Assembly: GCA_017430535.1 (NCBI GenBank)
Contig: JAFRMR010000023.1
Location: 62,001-126,000, forward strand
Source of the DNA: Clostridia bacterium
Lineage (GTDB): Bacteria; Bacillota; Clostridia; Oscillospirales; Acutalibacteraceae
Reading direction: 5' to 3'
DNA: 64,000 nt
A model generated the notes under the pieces. It was not told the DNA's origin, ran no database searches, and saw only the letters and a program-made list of their open reading frames with translations. This document shows, one piece after another, positions 1 through 8,349 of the stretch. How positions within the stretch are numbered: the stretch's first letter is position 1; each line of letters begins with the position of its first letter. Position numbers and translations under genes: made by a program.

Positions 1-88
1 ATGTATTCTCTGCGCCTAAATCGGGAAGATCGTCGTTAGTCCAGGCGATAGGAGCTATAGCGAGTTTAACTTTATTTTTATCAAGCAT
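1..88 (-). CDS. iolE: IolE fragment (myo-inosose-2 dehydratase), N-terminus only
   Basis: The minus strand encodes about 29 residues starting [20 protein letters not shown] and running off the window edge. This matches the conserved start of 2-keto-myo-inositol dehydratase, which removes water from scyllo-inosose to give the dione cleaved by IolD. The start codon lies 18 bases after the iolD stop, so the two form one operon with iolD first. Only the N-terminus is visible, so catalytic residues cannot be checked; the identification rests on the short conserved stretch plus the iolD neighbour. Confidence 0.85.
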   Translation of the reverse strand, partial: MLDKNKVKLAIAPIAWTNDDLPDLGAENT

Positions 89-106
89 TTCATTTTCCTC
101 CGTTAA

Positions 107-1960
107 TCAATACAATCTTGCTTTTTTGATGTTGGCCTGCATATCTTCATAAGCGGCCTGAACGGTTGCGCTGGTGCTCACTTCGGCAACGCCGACTCTC
201 CACCAGGCGTCATAGCCGTCGCTCATACTCTTGTGGCCTACCTTAATATCAAACAGGCAGGGAACGGTCTGCTTCTTTGCATCATCCAGAGCGGCTTTAA
301 GCTCATCGGCGGTTTTTACGGTATATGCCTTGCAGCCGTAGCCCTCGGCTATCTTTGCAAAATCAGCCATAATAATCGGACCGTCCAGCAAATCGGTTTC
401 GGGGTTTCTTGCGCAGAACCTGGTGCCAAAGGTATCGGTACCCTGATTATTCTGTAGGTTTTCTATACAACCCCAGCCCTGATTATCAAAGAGCATAACA
501 TTTATTTTGGCGTTTTCCTGCACGGCGGTATAAAGCTCGCTGTGAAGCATAAGGAAGCTGCCGTCGCCGCACATTGTGTAAACCTCTCTGCCGGGCTCGG
601 CAAGCTTGACGCCGAGAGCACCGCAGACCTCATAGCCCATGCAGGAGAAGCCGTACTCAACATGGTAGGAACCGGGAACGCTTGACCTCCAGAGCCTCTG
701 CAGGCACCCGGGAAGGGAGCCGGAAGAACCGATAACGATGGCATCCTTATCAATTGCTTTGTTGATTTCGCCCAGAGCTCTGGTCTGGGAAAGAACGCCC
801 TGAAGCTCAACGCTGTAATTGCGGTCAATTTCTTTTTCGTAATCCGCTTTTATCTGAGCAAGCTCGCTGCCCCAGCCGGATTTGTAGCCGCAGGCGGAAA
901 GCTTTGCGGTAAGCGCGGTAAGTGATTCTTTTGCATCCGCTATAACAGAAACGGAATCCATCTTGAAAGCATCAAAAGCGCAGACATTTATTGAAAGCAT
1001 TTTAACGGCGGGATTCTGGAAGCCCCATTTTGAGGCGGTGGTAAAGTCCGTAAGCCTTGAACCCACGGAGATAACAAGATCAGCCTGCTTTGAAACGGCG
1101 TTTGCGGCAGGGCCGCCGGTTACGCCGATGCCGCCCATATTAAGGGGAACATCATAGGGGATATTGCCCTTGCCGGCCTGAGTTTCGCCGATGGGGATAT
1201 TGAAGGCCTCGGCAAATGCTTTTGCCTCATTCCAGGCCTCGGAATATGTGACGCCGCCGCCGACTACAAGCAGAGGCTTCTGAGCGTTTTTAATCATCTG
1301 CGCAGCAGTATCAATCTCCCTTGCGGTGGGAACTCTTCTGTCAAGATGCCATACTCTTTTCTGAAGGAAATACTCGGGGTAATCAAAGGCCTCGCCCTCG
1401 GTATCCTGAGGCATTGCAAGGCATACGGCGCCGGTATCCGCAGCATCCGTAAGCACCCTCATAGCGTTGAGACAGGCAGTCATAAGCTGCTCGGGCCTTA
1501 CGATTCTGTCCCAATATTTACAGACGGCCTTGAAAGCGTCGTTTGCGGTGGTGCTGTAGCCCGTGGGCTGCTCAACCTGCTGAAGCACGGGATCCGGCTG
1601 GCGGCAGGCGAAAGTATCGCCGGGCAGCACAAGGAGAGGAATTCTGTTGGCTGTGGCAGTGCCGGCGGCGGTAACCATATTGAGAGCGCCGGGGCCTATG
1701 GAAGAAGTGCAGGCGATTATTTTACGGCGCCTGTTCTGCTTTGCAAAGGCGATGGCTGCGTGAGCCATACCCTGCTCGTTGTGGCCCTGATAGAATTTAA
1801 GGTTATGGCCGCCCTGCTCAAGAGCCTGGCCGATACCCACAACGCATCCGTGGCCGAAAATGCCGAAAATACCGTCAACAAATTTTGACTCTTTGCCGTC
1901 AAACTCAACATACTGATTATCAAGGAATTTTACGAGAGCCTGAGCCATTGTAAGTTTCAT
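107..1960 (-). CDS. iolD: 3D-(3,5/4)-trihydroxycyclohexane-1,2-dione acylhydrolase
   Basis: Thiamine-diphosphate enzyme of cytosolic myo-inositol catabolism; it opens the ring of the dione produced by IolE to give 5-deoxy-glucuronate. The 617 residues are close to the family's usual 630-640. The three-domain ThDP fold is evident: the activating glutamate at E62 in NEQGMAHAA, a central Rossmann domain around residues 215-350, and the ThDP/Mg binding segment GDGS at 465-468 followed by DNQGWG near 492-497. The start is set by GGAGG just upstream (complement of 1968-1972). A plausible promoter lies at 2012-2040. It is followed by iolE, so inositol degradation genes continue beyond the window. 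Confidence 0.93.
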   Translation of the reverse strand: MKLTMAQALVKFLDNQYVEFDGKESKFVDGIFGIFGHGCVVGIGQALEQGGHNLKFYQGHNEQGMAHAAIAFAKQNRRRKIIACTSSIGPGALNMVTAAGTATANRIPLLVLPGDTFACRQPDPVLQQVEQPTGYSTTANDAFKAVCKYWDRIVRPEQLMTACLNAMRVLTDAADTGAVCLAMPQDTEGEAFDYPEYFLQKRVWHLDRRVPTAREIDTAAQMIKNAQKPLLVVGGGVTYSEAWNEAKAFAEAFNIPIGETQAGKGNIPYDVPLNMGGIGVTGGPAANAVSKQADLVISVGSRLTDFTTASKWGFQNPAVKMLSINVCAFDAFKMDSVSVIADAKESLTALTAKLSACGYKSGWGSELAQIKADYEKEIDRNYSVELQGVLSQTRALGEINKAIDKDAIVIGSSGSLPGCLQRLWRSSVPGSYHVEYGFSCMGYEVCGALGVKLAEPGREVYTMCGDGSFLMLHSELYTAVQENAKINVMLFDNQGWGCIENLQNNQGTDTFGTRFCARNPETDLLDGPIIMADFAKIAEGYGCKAYTVKTADELKAALDDAKKQTVPCLFDIKVGHKSMSDGYDAWWRVGVAEVSTSATVQAAYEDMQANIKKARLY

Positions 1961-2011
1961 TTTTCATTCCTCCGGTATAGCAAAAGGGAAAAGCCCGCTT
2001 TTGCCGATTTT

Positions 2012-2040
2012 ATATTATATTATCAAAAGAAAAACAACAA
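2012..2040 (-). promoter_or_regulatory. Possible iolD promoter with downstream inverted repeat
   Basis: On the minus strand TTGTTG (2035-2040) is separated by 17 bases from TAATAT (2012-2017). Between this and the iolD start an inverted repeat GCAAAAG-N11-CTTTTGC (1980-2004) sits in the 5' leader and could be an operator or leader hairpin. The match is moderate and the region is very AT-rich. Confidence 0.4.
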
Positions 2041-2072
2041 TTCAAGAGCATTTTCAATATCTTAAAAAAATA

Positions 2073-2101
2073 TTGACAGAAAAATAAAGTAACCTTAAAA
2101 T
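2073..2101 (+). promoter_or_regulatory. Strong sigma-A type promoter for the GH92 gene
   Basis: TTGACA (2073-2078), a 17-base spacer, and TAAAAT (2096-2101). Transcription would begin near 2108, giving a leader of only about 10 bases before the ATG at 2119; the GGGGTG ribosome binding site (2108-2113) would sit at the very 5' end of the mRNA. This also argues against an in-frame TTG start at 2101. Confidence 0.75.
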
Positions 2102-2118
2102 TGAATTGGGGTGATACA

Positions 2119-4152
2119 ATGGATTTGTGCAGATATGTTGATGTTTTTCACGGCACCGGGGAATCCGCACCGGAAAAAACCGACGAAATAGCCGCAAGAT
2201 GGTTTTTTATAAAAGCCCAGTGCGGCAATACAAGCCCGGGGGCAACGCTGCCCTTCGGGGGCATAAGCGTTTCGCCTTATACAGGCGGCTACCCCACCGG
2301 ATATACGGACCACGAATTCAACTATCACTCAAAAGTTAAAAAATGCCCCTCCTGCAAAAAACTGCTGGGTTTTACCCACCTGCAGCAGAGCGGCACCGGC
2401 GCAATAGGTGTTTATTATAACTACGCTCTCACCGTGCCCTGCTATGAAAGCTCACCCGAAAGGCGGGACTTTACGGATGAAAAAGCAAGACCCGGATATT
2501 ATTCCTGCAAAACAGAGGATATCCTATGCGAACTGACTGCCGGCAAAAAATCGGTGTGCCATAGATACACCTTCGGCAAAGATGAAGGCAGGGTAAAAAT
2601 CGATTTTACAAATATGGGCCTTAAAACAGCGGAAAGCAAGGCGGAAAAAGCCGAAGTGCTGTATATTGAGCCTGTAAATGAAGGCATAATTTCAGCAGGA
2701 ATAAGGGCGGAAGGGATAAAACTGCATTTTGCCGTATCTTTTAACGGGAAAGCCGAAACAGGCGATACCTCCGTTATAATAAAGGATTTCGGCAGGCAGG
2801 CTGATTTGAAAATTGCCCTCTCCTTTAAAAGCCGGGAGCACGCTCTTGAAATACTTAAAGAAACCGGAGATTTTGATTCTGTTTCAAAAACAGCTTATGA
2901 AACATGGAACAGATACCTTTCCGCAATTACAATTGAATCAGAAGATGATAAATTTAAAAGCATATTCTATTCAAACCTTTATCATTCACTGGTGAAACCC
3001 TGTGACAGAAGCGATGAAAGCTTTGTTTACGGTGACGGAAGCTTTATGGCCGATTTTGCCACCCTGTGGGATGTGTATAAAACCCAGATACCCCTTGTGA
3101 TGATGCTTTACAGGGATGAGGGGCTTAAAATTGCGGATACACTGCTTGCGCTCTGCAATAAGCTGGGGTATATACCTAATAATCTTTGCTTTTCGGATGA
3201 TTATAACAACCACTCCACTCAGGCGAGATGCCTTGGGGATTATGCCCTGCTGACCGCTTACAGATACGGGCTTATTGAGGACCCTGCCCCTGTGCTGAAA
3301 GCTGCGGAAAAAGATATTTTTTCCGAAGGCAACAGAGACTTTACGGAAGAGGGAAAATGCCCATCTGCCTCAATGGTGCTTGACCTTGCGGAGCTCTGCA
3401 AACTGTGTGCAGAACTTGCCCGTGAAAACGGAAACAGCGAGCTTGCAGAAAAGCTGACTGCCCTTTCGGAAACAGAGAAAAAGTTTTTTGACCGGGAAAC
3501 GGGCCTGCTGACGGCAGACTCGGAATACTACGAAGGAACACTTTACAATTATTCCTTCAGGCAGATGACGGATATGGATGAAAGAATTAACCTTGCAGGA
3601 GGAAAAGAAAGATTTATTAACCTGCTGGATAAATTCTTCGGCTACGGCGAACCCCCGGTAACTCAGCCCGAAGACTCACGGGACGGAGATTATATTGCAA
3701 AGACCATGCAGAAGGGAATATTTGAGGGCTTCAACAATGAGCCGGATACCGAGGCGCCTTTCAGTTATATTTACGCGGGACAGCACGACAGAACCTGCGA
3801 GATTATAAGAGCGGGTATGAGATATATGTTCACCTCAGGCCCCGGCGGGCTGCCCGGCAACAATGACTCTGGAGCGCTCTCATCCTATTATGTATTTATG
3901 GCACTCGGGCTGTTTCCTCTTGCGGGGAAGGACTTATTCCTTATAGGTTCACCCCTTGCCGACACAGCAGAGGTTAAGCTCAGCAGCGGAAATACTCTTG
4001 TGATAACCGCAGAAAATAATTCGCCGGATAACATCTATGTGAGCGCTGTTTCATTTAACGGTGTGCCGGTTGAAAACTATATGATAAAGGCTTCGGAATT
4101 AATGAAAGGCGGAGAACTGAAATTTATAATGAGAGGTAAAAATGATGTTTGA
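2119..4152 (+). CDS. GH92-family alpha-mannosidase-like glycoside hydrolase
   Basis: Predicted exo-acting, calcium-dependent alpha-mannosidase, here about 677 residues. The N-terminal beta-sandwich begins with a GH92-like stretch (YVDVFHGT...GNTSPGATLPFG). The (alpha/alpha)6 barrel ends with family signatures: EGTLYNYSFRQ, the NEPDTEAPFSYIYAGQ segment, and GPGGLPGNNDSG at about 574-585 followed by SYYVFMALGLFP. In GH92 the GNDD/GNND segment supplies catalytic-site acidic residues; here one Asp of the usual pair reads Asn, so specificity could differ. No signal peptide is present, so it should act in the cytosol, unlike most Bacteroidetes GH92 enzymes. Start ATG 2119 is chosen for its GGGGTG site. 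It overlaps the next gene by 11 bases. Confidence 0.85.
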   Translation: MDLCRYVDVFHGTGESAPEKTDEIAARWFFIKAQCGNTSPGATLPFGGISVSPYTGGYPTGYTDHEFNYHSKVKKCPSCKKLLGFTHLQQSGTGAIGVYYNYALTVPCYESSPERRDFTDEKARPGYYSCKTEDILCELTAGKKSVCHRYTFGKDEGRVKIDFTNMGLKTAESKAEKAEVLYIEPVNEGIISAGIRAEGIKLHFAVSFNGKAETGDTSVIIKDFGRQADLKIALSFKSREHALEILKETGDFDSVSKTAYETWNRYLSAITIESEDDKFKSIFYSNLYHSLVKPCDRSDESFVYGDGSFMADFATLWDVYKTQIPLVMMLYRDEGLKIADTLLALCNKLGYIPNNLCFSDDYNNHSTQARCLGDYALLTAYRYGLIEDPAPVLKAAEKDIFSEGNRDFTEEGKCPSASMVLDLAELCKLCAELARENGNSELAEKLTALSETEKKFFDRETGLLTADSEYYEGTLYNYSFRQMTDMDERINLAGGKERFINLLDKFFGYGEPPVTQPEDSRDGDYIAKTMQKGIFEGFNNEPDTEAPFSYIYAGQHDRTCEIIRAGMRYMFTSGPGGLPGNNDSGALSSYYVFMALGLFPLAGKDLFLIGSPLADTAEVKLSSGNTLVITAENNSPDNIYVSAVSFNGVPVENYMIKASELMKGGELKFIMRGKNDV

Positions 4153-4975
4153 TTTCAGCAGAAATATCAAAGAAAATATGATACCGGGTAAACCTATGGT
4201 ATGCGCTCACAGAGGGGTTTCCGGCGGAAATATACCCTGCAATACCCTCGGGGCGTTTCAGTGCGCGCTTTACCAGGGCGCTGATATGATAGAGCTTGAT
4301 GTGGCAGTAAGCCGGGATAAAAATCTGTATGTTTTTCACCCGGGAATGGAGCGGCCCCACGCAAAAACACGCCGCCTTATTTTATGCACCGGAAGCAAAA
4401 ATGTGGATAAGATGAGATTTGTGAACCAGGATATGACAAAAACCGAATACCCGGTAAGCAGGCTTGAAGATGTGCTGGATTTTCTCAAAGGCAAATGCTA
4501 CATAAATGTGGATAAGTTCTGGACGGATATACCCAGAATAACCAACTGCATAAGGAAATGCGGGGTGGAAAAGCAGGTGATTGTGAAAACCCCGGCCAAA
4601 GAAAAATACTATAAGGAAATTGAAGCCTGCGCGCCTGACTTTATGTACTTGCCGGTTGTTCACCATGAGGACAAGGTTACGGCAGCCCTTGAAAAAAGAA
4701 ACATCAACTGCATAGGCGCTGAAATCTGCTTTGACAGCGAAGAGGATCCGGTAGCCGGAGAACAGTATGTTGAGGAGATGCACGGCAGAGGAAAAGTAAT
4801 ATTTGCCAACGCCATAGTTTATAACTATAAGGATGTGCTGGCGGCAGGATATTCCGATGACACTTCTATTATCAAAGGCCCGGAATACGGCTGGGGCAAG
4901 CTTATTGACAGGGGCTATGATATTATACAGACAGACTGGTGCGCCATGCTGAAAAGCTACATTTACACAAGATAA
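4142..4975 (+). CDS. Glycerophosphodiester phosphodiesterase family protein
   Basis: 277-residue cytosolic protein with the GDPD TIM-barrel start AHRGVSGG...NTLGAF and IELDV, followed by VFHPG where the family usually has HD. The HRG His/Arg and the E-D metal ligands are kept. The family hydrolyses glycerophosphodiesters to glycerol-3-phosphate and an alcohol. The C-terminal half (IIQTDW) fits the barrel end. It overlaps the GH92 gene and is clearly translationally coupled to it, suggesting a substrate in which mannosyl and phosphodiester groups occur together. Substrate unknown; two consecutive ATGs (4142, 4145) are equally usable. Confidence 0.8.
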   Translation: MMFDFSRNIKENMIPGKPMVCAHRGVSGGNIPCNTLGAFQCALYQGADMIELDVAVSRDKNLYVFHPGMERPHAKTRRLILCTGSKNVDKMRFVNQDMTKTEYPVSRLEDVLDFLKGKCYINVDKFWTDIPRITNCIRKCGVEKQVIVKTPAKEKYYKEIEACAPDFMYLPVVHHEDKVTAALEKRNINCIGAEICFDSEEDPVAGEQYVEEMHGRGKVIFANAIVYNYKDVLAAGYSDDTSIIKGPEYGWGKLIDRGYDIIQTDWCAMLKSYIYTR

Positions 4976-4977
4976 AA

Positions 4978-5009
4978 AAATCCGCAGAGGTAATTACCTC
5001 TGCGGATTT
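4978..5009. terminator. Bidirectional terminator between convergent genes
   Basis: A perfect 16-bp palindromic stem (AAATCCGCAGAGGTAA and its complement) with A and T runs on its flanks, placed between the plus-strand GDPD gene and the minus-strand PP2C gene. It can serve both. Confidence 0.85.
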
Positions 5010-5024
5010 CTGTTAATGATTTAA

Positions 5025-6536
5025 TTATACTGATGCAGCGGGACCGATTTCGCCCTGCTCTTCTTTCTGGGATGTAGGCTCAGTCTTGTTATCATCAGCC
5101 TTTGAAGTGGTATCATCGGCCTTTGAAGTGGTATCATCAGCCTTTGAAGTTGTATCATCGGCCTTTGAACTGGTGTTATCGGCTTTTGAGGTGGTATCAT
5201 CGGCCTTGGTGGTAGTGCCGTCATCAGCCTTGGTAGTTGAAGGCTTTCTGGTTGTGGTTGTGTTATTTCTTCTTGTTGTAGTGTTATATGATCTTCTTGT
5301 TGTGTAATTGTAATTTCTGCGTGCAGTAGTGGTAGTTGTGCTCTCGGTAGTGGACTCGGTGGTGGATTCGGTTGTTGATTCGGTAGTGGGCTGAGTCCAG
5401 GTAGTGAGCTTGGTGGTGGTTTCCGCATTGCTGTAAGTTGCGTAATATTCCTCAAGGGAGGTGGTTGTGGTAACCTCTTCCTTATCCTTGATGGCGGACT
5501 TGATAATGAAAAACGCCAGGGCAAGCACTGCAAGCACAGCTGCGGCAATACCCGCAATCATAAGAATTTTCTTTTTATCGATAGGCTTTTCATAAGCATA
5601 GGCATCCGCATTGGCATAGGGAGAAGCTTCGGCGCTCTCGCCGCCGGCAACGCCGTAGGAATTACGGTATTCCTCTTCATAATCCGGACCGTTATCCCCT
5701 ACCATAGCCTCTGCTACGGGAACAAACACTGCGGTATTTTCGGCGGACATAAATGCGGTAACAACCGTAACATTATCTTTGCCGCCTTTTTCAAGAGCTT
5801 TTCTTATGAGTTTGCCGGAAACATCCTGAGGAGAATCACCGCCGGAAACAATAGCGGATATTTCATCATCGGTAAGCATATCCGTAAGACCGTCGGAGCA
5901 AAGAAGGATAACATCCCCTTCATCAACATCATCAATTACGCTGATGTTGGGGCTGAGGGCCGCTTCCTGAGGGAATACGCCCAGATGCTTTGTAAGGCGT
6001 TTTGCATCGGGTATGGTATTGATATCTTTCATGGCAACGGCGCCGGAATCAACTATGCCCTGAGCGTGGGTATGGTCAAAACTTGCCTGCTCAAGAATGC
6101 CGTTTGAAAAATGATAAATACGGGTGTCGCCTATGCTGACGCAGATAACCCTGCCCTTGACTGCATATACTGCCGCAAGGGTGGTGCCCATACGGGCTCC
6201 TCTTTCGGTTATTTCGGCACAGATTTTGCTGTTTGCCTTTTCAAGACAGCCGGAAACGGCAAGGGAAAAATCTTCGCCGCTTTCATATACGGACTTTGCT
6301 TCCTTGGCGATGGTTTCAACCGCAATACCGGATGCAATTTCACCGTAGCTTTCGCCCCCCATACCGTCACACACTGCAAGGTGGAAGGGCTCGGTCATTT
6401 TTTGCACATAGGCGCTGCCTTTTTTAAGGCCGCCGTTGCCGGTATGCCTGCCGTTAAGGCTGTAGTTATCCTCATTTTCACGGCGGACTCTGCCGGAATG
6501 GGTAACCGCACATACATTTGCGCTTAATTTTTTCAT
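5025..6536 (-). CDS. Membrane-anchored PP2C Ser/Thr phosphatase with Thr-rich repeat tail
   Basis: 503 residues. Residues 1-262 are a PP2C (PPM) phosphatase domain with all metal and fold motifs: RRENEDNY, DGMGG (57-61), GTTLAA, GDTRIYH, CSDGL (213-217) and KDNVTVV. An acidic linker leads to a single membrane span (about 324-346). The remaining ~155 residues would lie outside the cell and are low complexity: TTES repeats, a TTRR/NYN-rich stretch, then seven copies of a heptad of the TTSKADD type (about 433-482). PP2C enzymes of this type normally oppose PASTA Ser/Thr kinases; no kinase is near here. The catalytic domain is cytosolic. Start supported by GAGGT upstream. The tail could be a wall spacer or glycosylation substrate (inference). 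Confidence 0.92.
   Translation of the reverse strand: MKKLSANVCAVTHSGRVRRENEDNYSLNGRHTGNGGLKKGSAYVQKMTEPFHLAVCDGMGGESYGEIASGIAVETIAKEAKSVYESGEDFSLAVSGCLEKANSKICAEITERGARMGTTLAAVYAVKGRVICVSIGDTRIYHFSNGILEQASFDHTHAQGIVDSGAVAMKDINTIPDAKRLTKHLGVFPQEAALSPNISVIDDVDEGDVILLCSDGLTDMLTDDEISAIVSGGDSPQDVSGKLIRKALEKGGKDNVTVVTAFMSAENTAVFVPVAEAMVGDNGPDYEEEYRNSYGVAGGESAEASPYANADAYAYEKPIDKKKILMIAGIAAAVLAVLALAFFIIKSAIKDKEEVTTTTSLEEYYATYSNAETTTKLTTWTQPTTESTTESTTESTTESTTTTTARRNYNYTTRRSYNTTTRRNNTTTTRKPSTTKADDGTTTKADDTTSKADNTSSKADDTTSKADDTTSKADDTTSKADDNKTEPTSQKEEQGEIGPAASV
5091..5240 (-). repeat. 21-bp tandem repeats encoding the TTSKADD heptads
   Basis: About seven units of 21 bp inside the PP2C gene, each encoding Ser/Thr-Thr-Ser/Thr-Lys-Ala-Asp-Asp. 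Copies in the 3' part are nearly identical, so copy number may vary between strains by slippage without breaking the frame. Confidence 0.85.
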
Positions 6537-6553
6537 ATAATTAACCTCTTAAA

Positions 6554-7450
6554 TCAGGATTTGAATATACCTTCTGAAACTGCCCACTCAACATAGGCCT
6601 TAAGGGATGCCATACGGGCGCTGCTGAGCTTGTGATCGCCCCTTGTGTACCAGTTCATATTGACGCCCCTGAGGCGGCAGATATACTTGGCGCTGGCATT
6701 GAAGCCGGAATCTATGGCGTTATCAAGATTGATTATCTGATAATAGGTCTGTTTTGCGGCCCGTTTATCGCCCCTGACCCATTCATCCCACATCTTTACA
6801 AATAAATCCGCCCCGCAGGTGGTTGGGGTAGCTACCACTCCCCTTGCGCCCAGCTCATAGGCATCATAAAGGAATGGAATATTTGCCTGAAGTACATTTG
6901 AACTGCCCTGCAGTACGATCTTCTTCTCAATTTCGGTTATTTCGCTGGTGGTATCTTTAATGCCCTTGAACCTGCCTGTAGCGACCAGCCTGCCGTAAAC
7001 CTCAGGCTCCATAAGGTGAGGCCTCATACCCGGGAACTCATAAAGAATAACGGGAAGCTCCGTGTGGGTGGCAAGCTCAGAAAGATACTCGAACTGCTCC
7101 TCCGGCCTGTCACACATCCCTTTTGTAACAAACACAAGGCCGGAAACTCCGGTATCCTCAAGGGATTTTATCTCTTCAATTTCCTCTTCGTGAGTGCTCC
7201 TGAGATTGCCTGTGGCAAAAACGGGAACGCCGCCGGAATTCTTAACTGCAAGGCCTGCGCATTTAATGCGCTCCTCAAAGGTAAGGGCAGTCATTTCGGA
7301 AGAGCCGCAGTTTGCAAAAAGGTGCTGGGGACGGAAGGCGGCCTGCCAGGAAACATATTCCTCATAGGCCCTGTAATCTATGCTTCTGTCTTCATTGAAA
7401 GGGGTAAGAAGCAGGGTGTATACGCCGGAAAATTCATCATAGACTGACAT
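6554..7450 (-). CDS. DapA/NanA-family aldolase (dihydrodipicolinate synthase family)
   Basis: 298-residue class I aldolase of the DHDPS/N-acetylneuraminate lyase family. The Schiff-base lysine is K165 in GIKDTTSE and the catalytic tyrosine Y138 in ILYEFPG; the early FANCGSSEMTALT replaces the usual GTTGE region (carboxylate binding), pointing to a substrate other than the DapA one. Start: ATG at 7448-7450 preceded by GGAGA (complement of 7456-7460) is preferred over longer in-frame forms. It is 17 bases upstream of the PP2C gene on the same strand, so the two may share a transcript although no functional link is obvious. Likely handles a keto-acid sugar; exact substrate unknown. Confidence 0.83.
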   Translation of the reverse strand: MSVYDEFSGVYTLLLTPFNEDRSIDYRAYEEYVSWQAAFRPQHLFANCGSSEMTALTFEERIKCAGLAVKNSGGVPVFATGNLRSTHEEEIEEIKSLEDTGVSGLVFVTKGMCDRPEEQFEYLSELATHTELPVILYEFPGMRPHLMEPEVYGRLVATGRFKGIKDTTSEITEIEKKIVLQGSSNVLQANIPFLYDAYELGARGVVATPTTCGADLFVKMWDEWVRGDKRAAKQTYYQIINLDNAIDSGFNASAKYICRLRGVNMNWYTRGDHKLSSARMASLKAYVEWAVSEGIFKS

Positions 7451-7521
7451 AATATTCTCCATTATAAATATACTTATACTCTTATAATTATATCCCAACC
7501 GGAAGCAAAAATCAATAGTTC

Positions 7522-7551
7522 TTGACTTTTTCCGAAAATATAATATATACT
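7522..7551 (+). promoter_or_regulatory. Promoter for the Pr6Pr-mutarotase pair
   Basis: TTGACT (7522-7527), an 18-base spacer, TATACT (7546-7551), then a GGGAGGTG ribosome binding site before the GTG start at 7591. Confidence 0.65.
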
Positions 7552-7590
7552 TTTATAAAAGAAGCCGGTTACAGGCAGGGAGGTGCTTAA

Positions 7591-8349
7591 GTGAAAGAGA
7601 AAACAGAGCTGAACAAATCCGCATCAAACAAGGTTCTCGGCGTAATTCTGCTCACTTTTGCCGTTTTCGGATTTCTGGTTTTTATTCACAGGCTTTGCTA
7701 TTATAACTTCGAATATGACCCGGAATACAGCCCGGTTGATTACGGCAAATACAATATCCTCTCATATTTCACCGTGCAGTCAAATTTCTTCTGCTACATT
7801 TACTTTCTGCTGGCGGGGCTCGGAATACTCGGAGCGGAGAAGGCAAGAAAAATCGGATTCAATCCTGTTCTCGGGGCACTGGTTACGCTGTATGTGATAA
7901 TCGCCGGCATAACTTATACCGCCGGTATTCCCATGGGTATGACTCCCCCGTTCAAATGGGACACACCCGCTCACTCCATGTCAAGCTTTATTCAGGTTTA
8001 TTACCATATGATAATGCCCCCTGTGGCTTTTATAGTATGGCTGTTTCCCTTTACAAACGAAAAGCTTACAAAAAAGACTGTTTTGCTTTCGGGAATATAT
8101 CCCTTTGTATATTCGGTTTTTTCCATTATAAGAGGGGCGTTTTCAGACCCGGTATATTATCCCTACCCTTTTTATAATCCGGAATTTATCGGCAGCCTTT
8201 TCAAGCCCGAACCCCTGTCAAAGGGTGCATCATACGCTGTAATAGGAGTTCTGCTGATTTTCGGCATAGGCCTGTTTATGGCCTGCTGCGCTCTTATTGT
8301 ACTGGTACACAACAAAAGAATCAAAAAAATACCGGAGGAACAGAAATGA
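7591..8349 (+). CDS. Pr6Pr family integral membrane protein
   Basis: 252 residues with about six membrane spans. The conserved motif YFTVQSNFFCYIYF and the late YHMIMPPVAFIVWLF and YPYPFYNP segments match the Pr6Pr (FAR-17a/AIG1-like) membrane proteins of Bacillota, whose function is unknown. A GTG start is used, supported by GGGAGGTG at 7579-7586. The stop overlaps the start of the next gene (ATGA), so the pair is co-translated. No catalytic residues can be assigned. Confidence 0.8.
   Translation: MKEKTELNKSASNKVLGVILLTFAVFGFLVFIHRLCYYNFEYDPEYSPVDYGKYNILSYFTVQSNFFCYIYFLLAGLGILGAEKARKIGFNPVLGALVTLYVIIAGITYTAGIPMGMTPPFKWDTPAHSMSSFIQVYYHMIMPPVAFIVWLFPFTNEKLTKKTVLLSGIYPFVYSVFSIIRGAFSDPVYYPYPFYNPEFIGSLFKPEPLSKGASYAVIGVLLIFGIGLFMACCALIVLVHNKRIKKIPEEQK

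Noticed and set aside
1346-1888. A 180-residue plus-strand open frame
   Set aside because: It is the shadow of iolD on the opposite strand; no start signals or domain.
5086-5310. Short direct repeats resembling a CRISPR array
   Set aside because: The 21-bp units are contiguous with no spacers, keep the reading frame of the PP2C tail and encode TTSKADD heptads; no cas genes are present.
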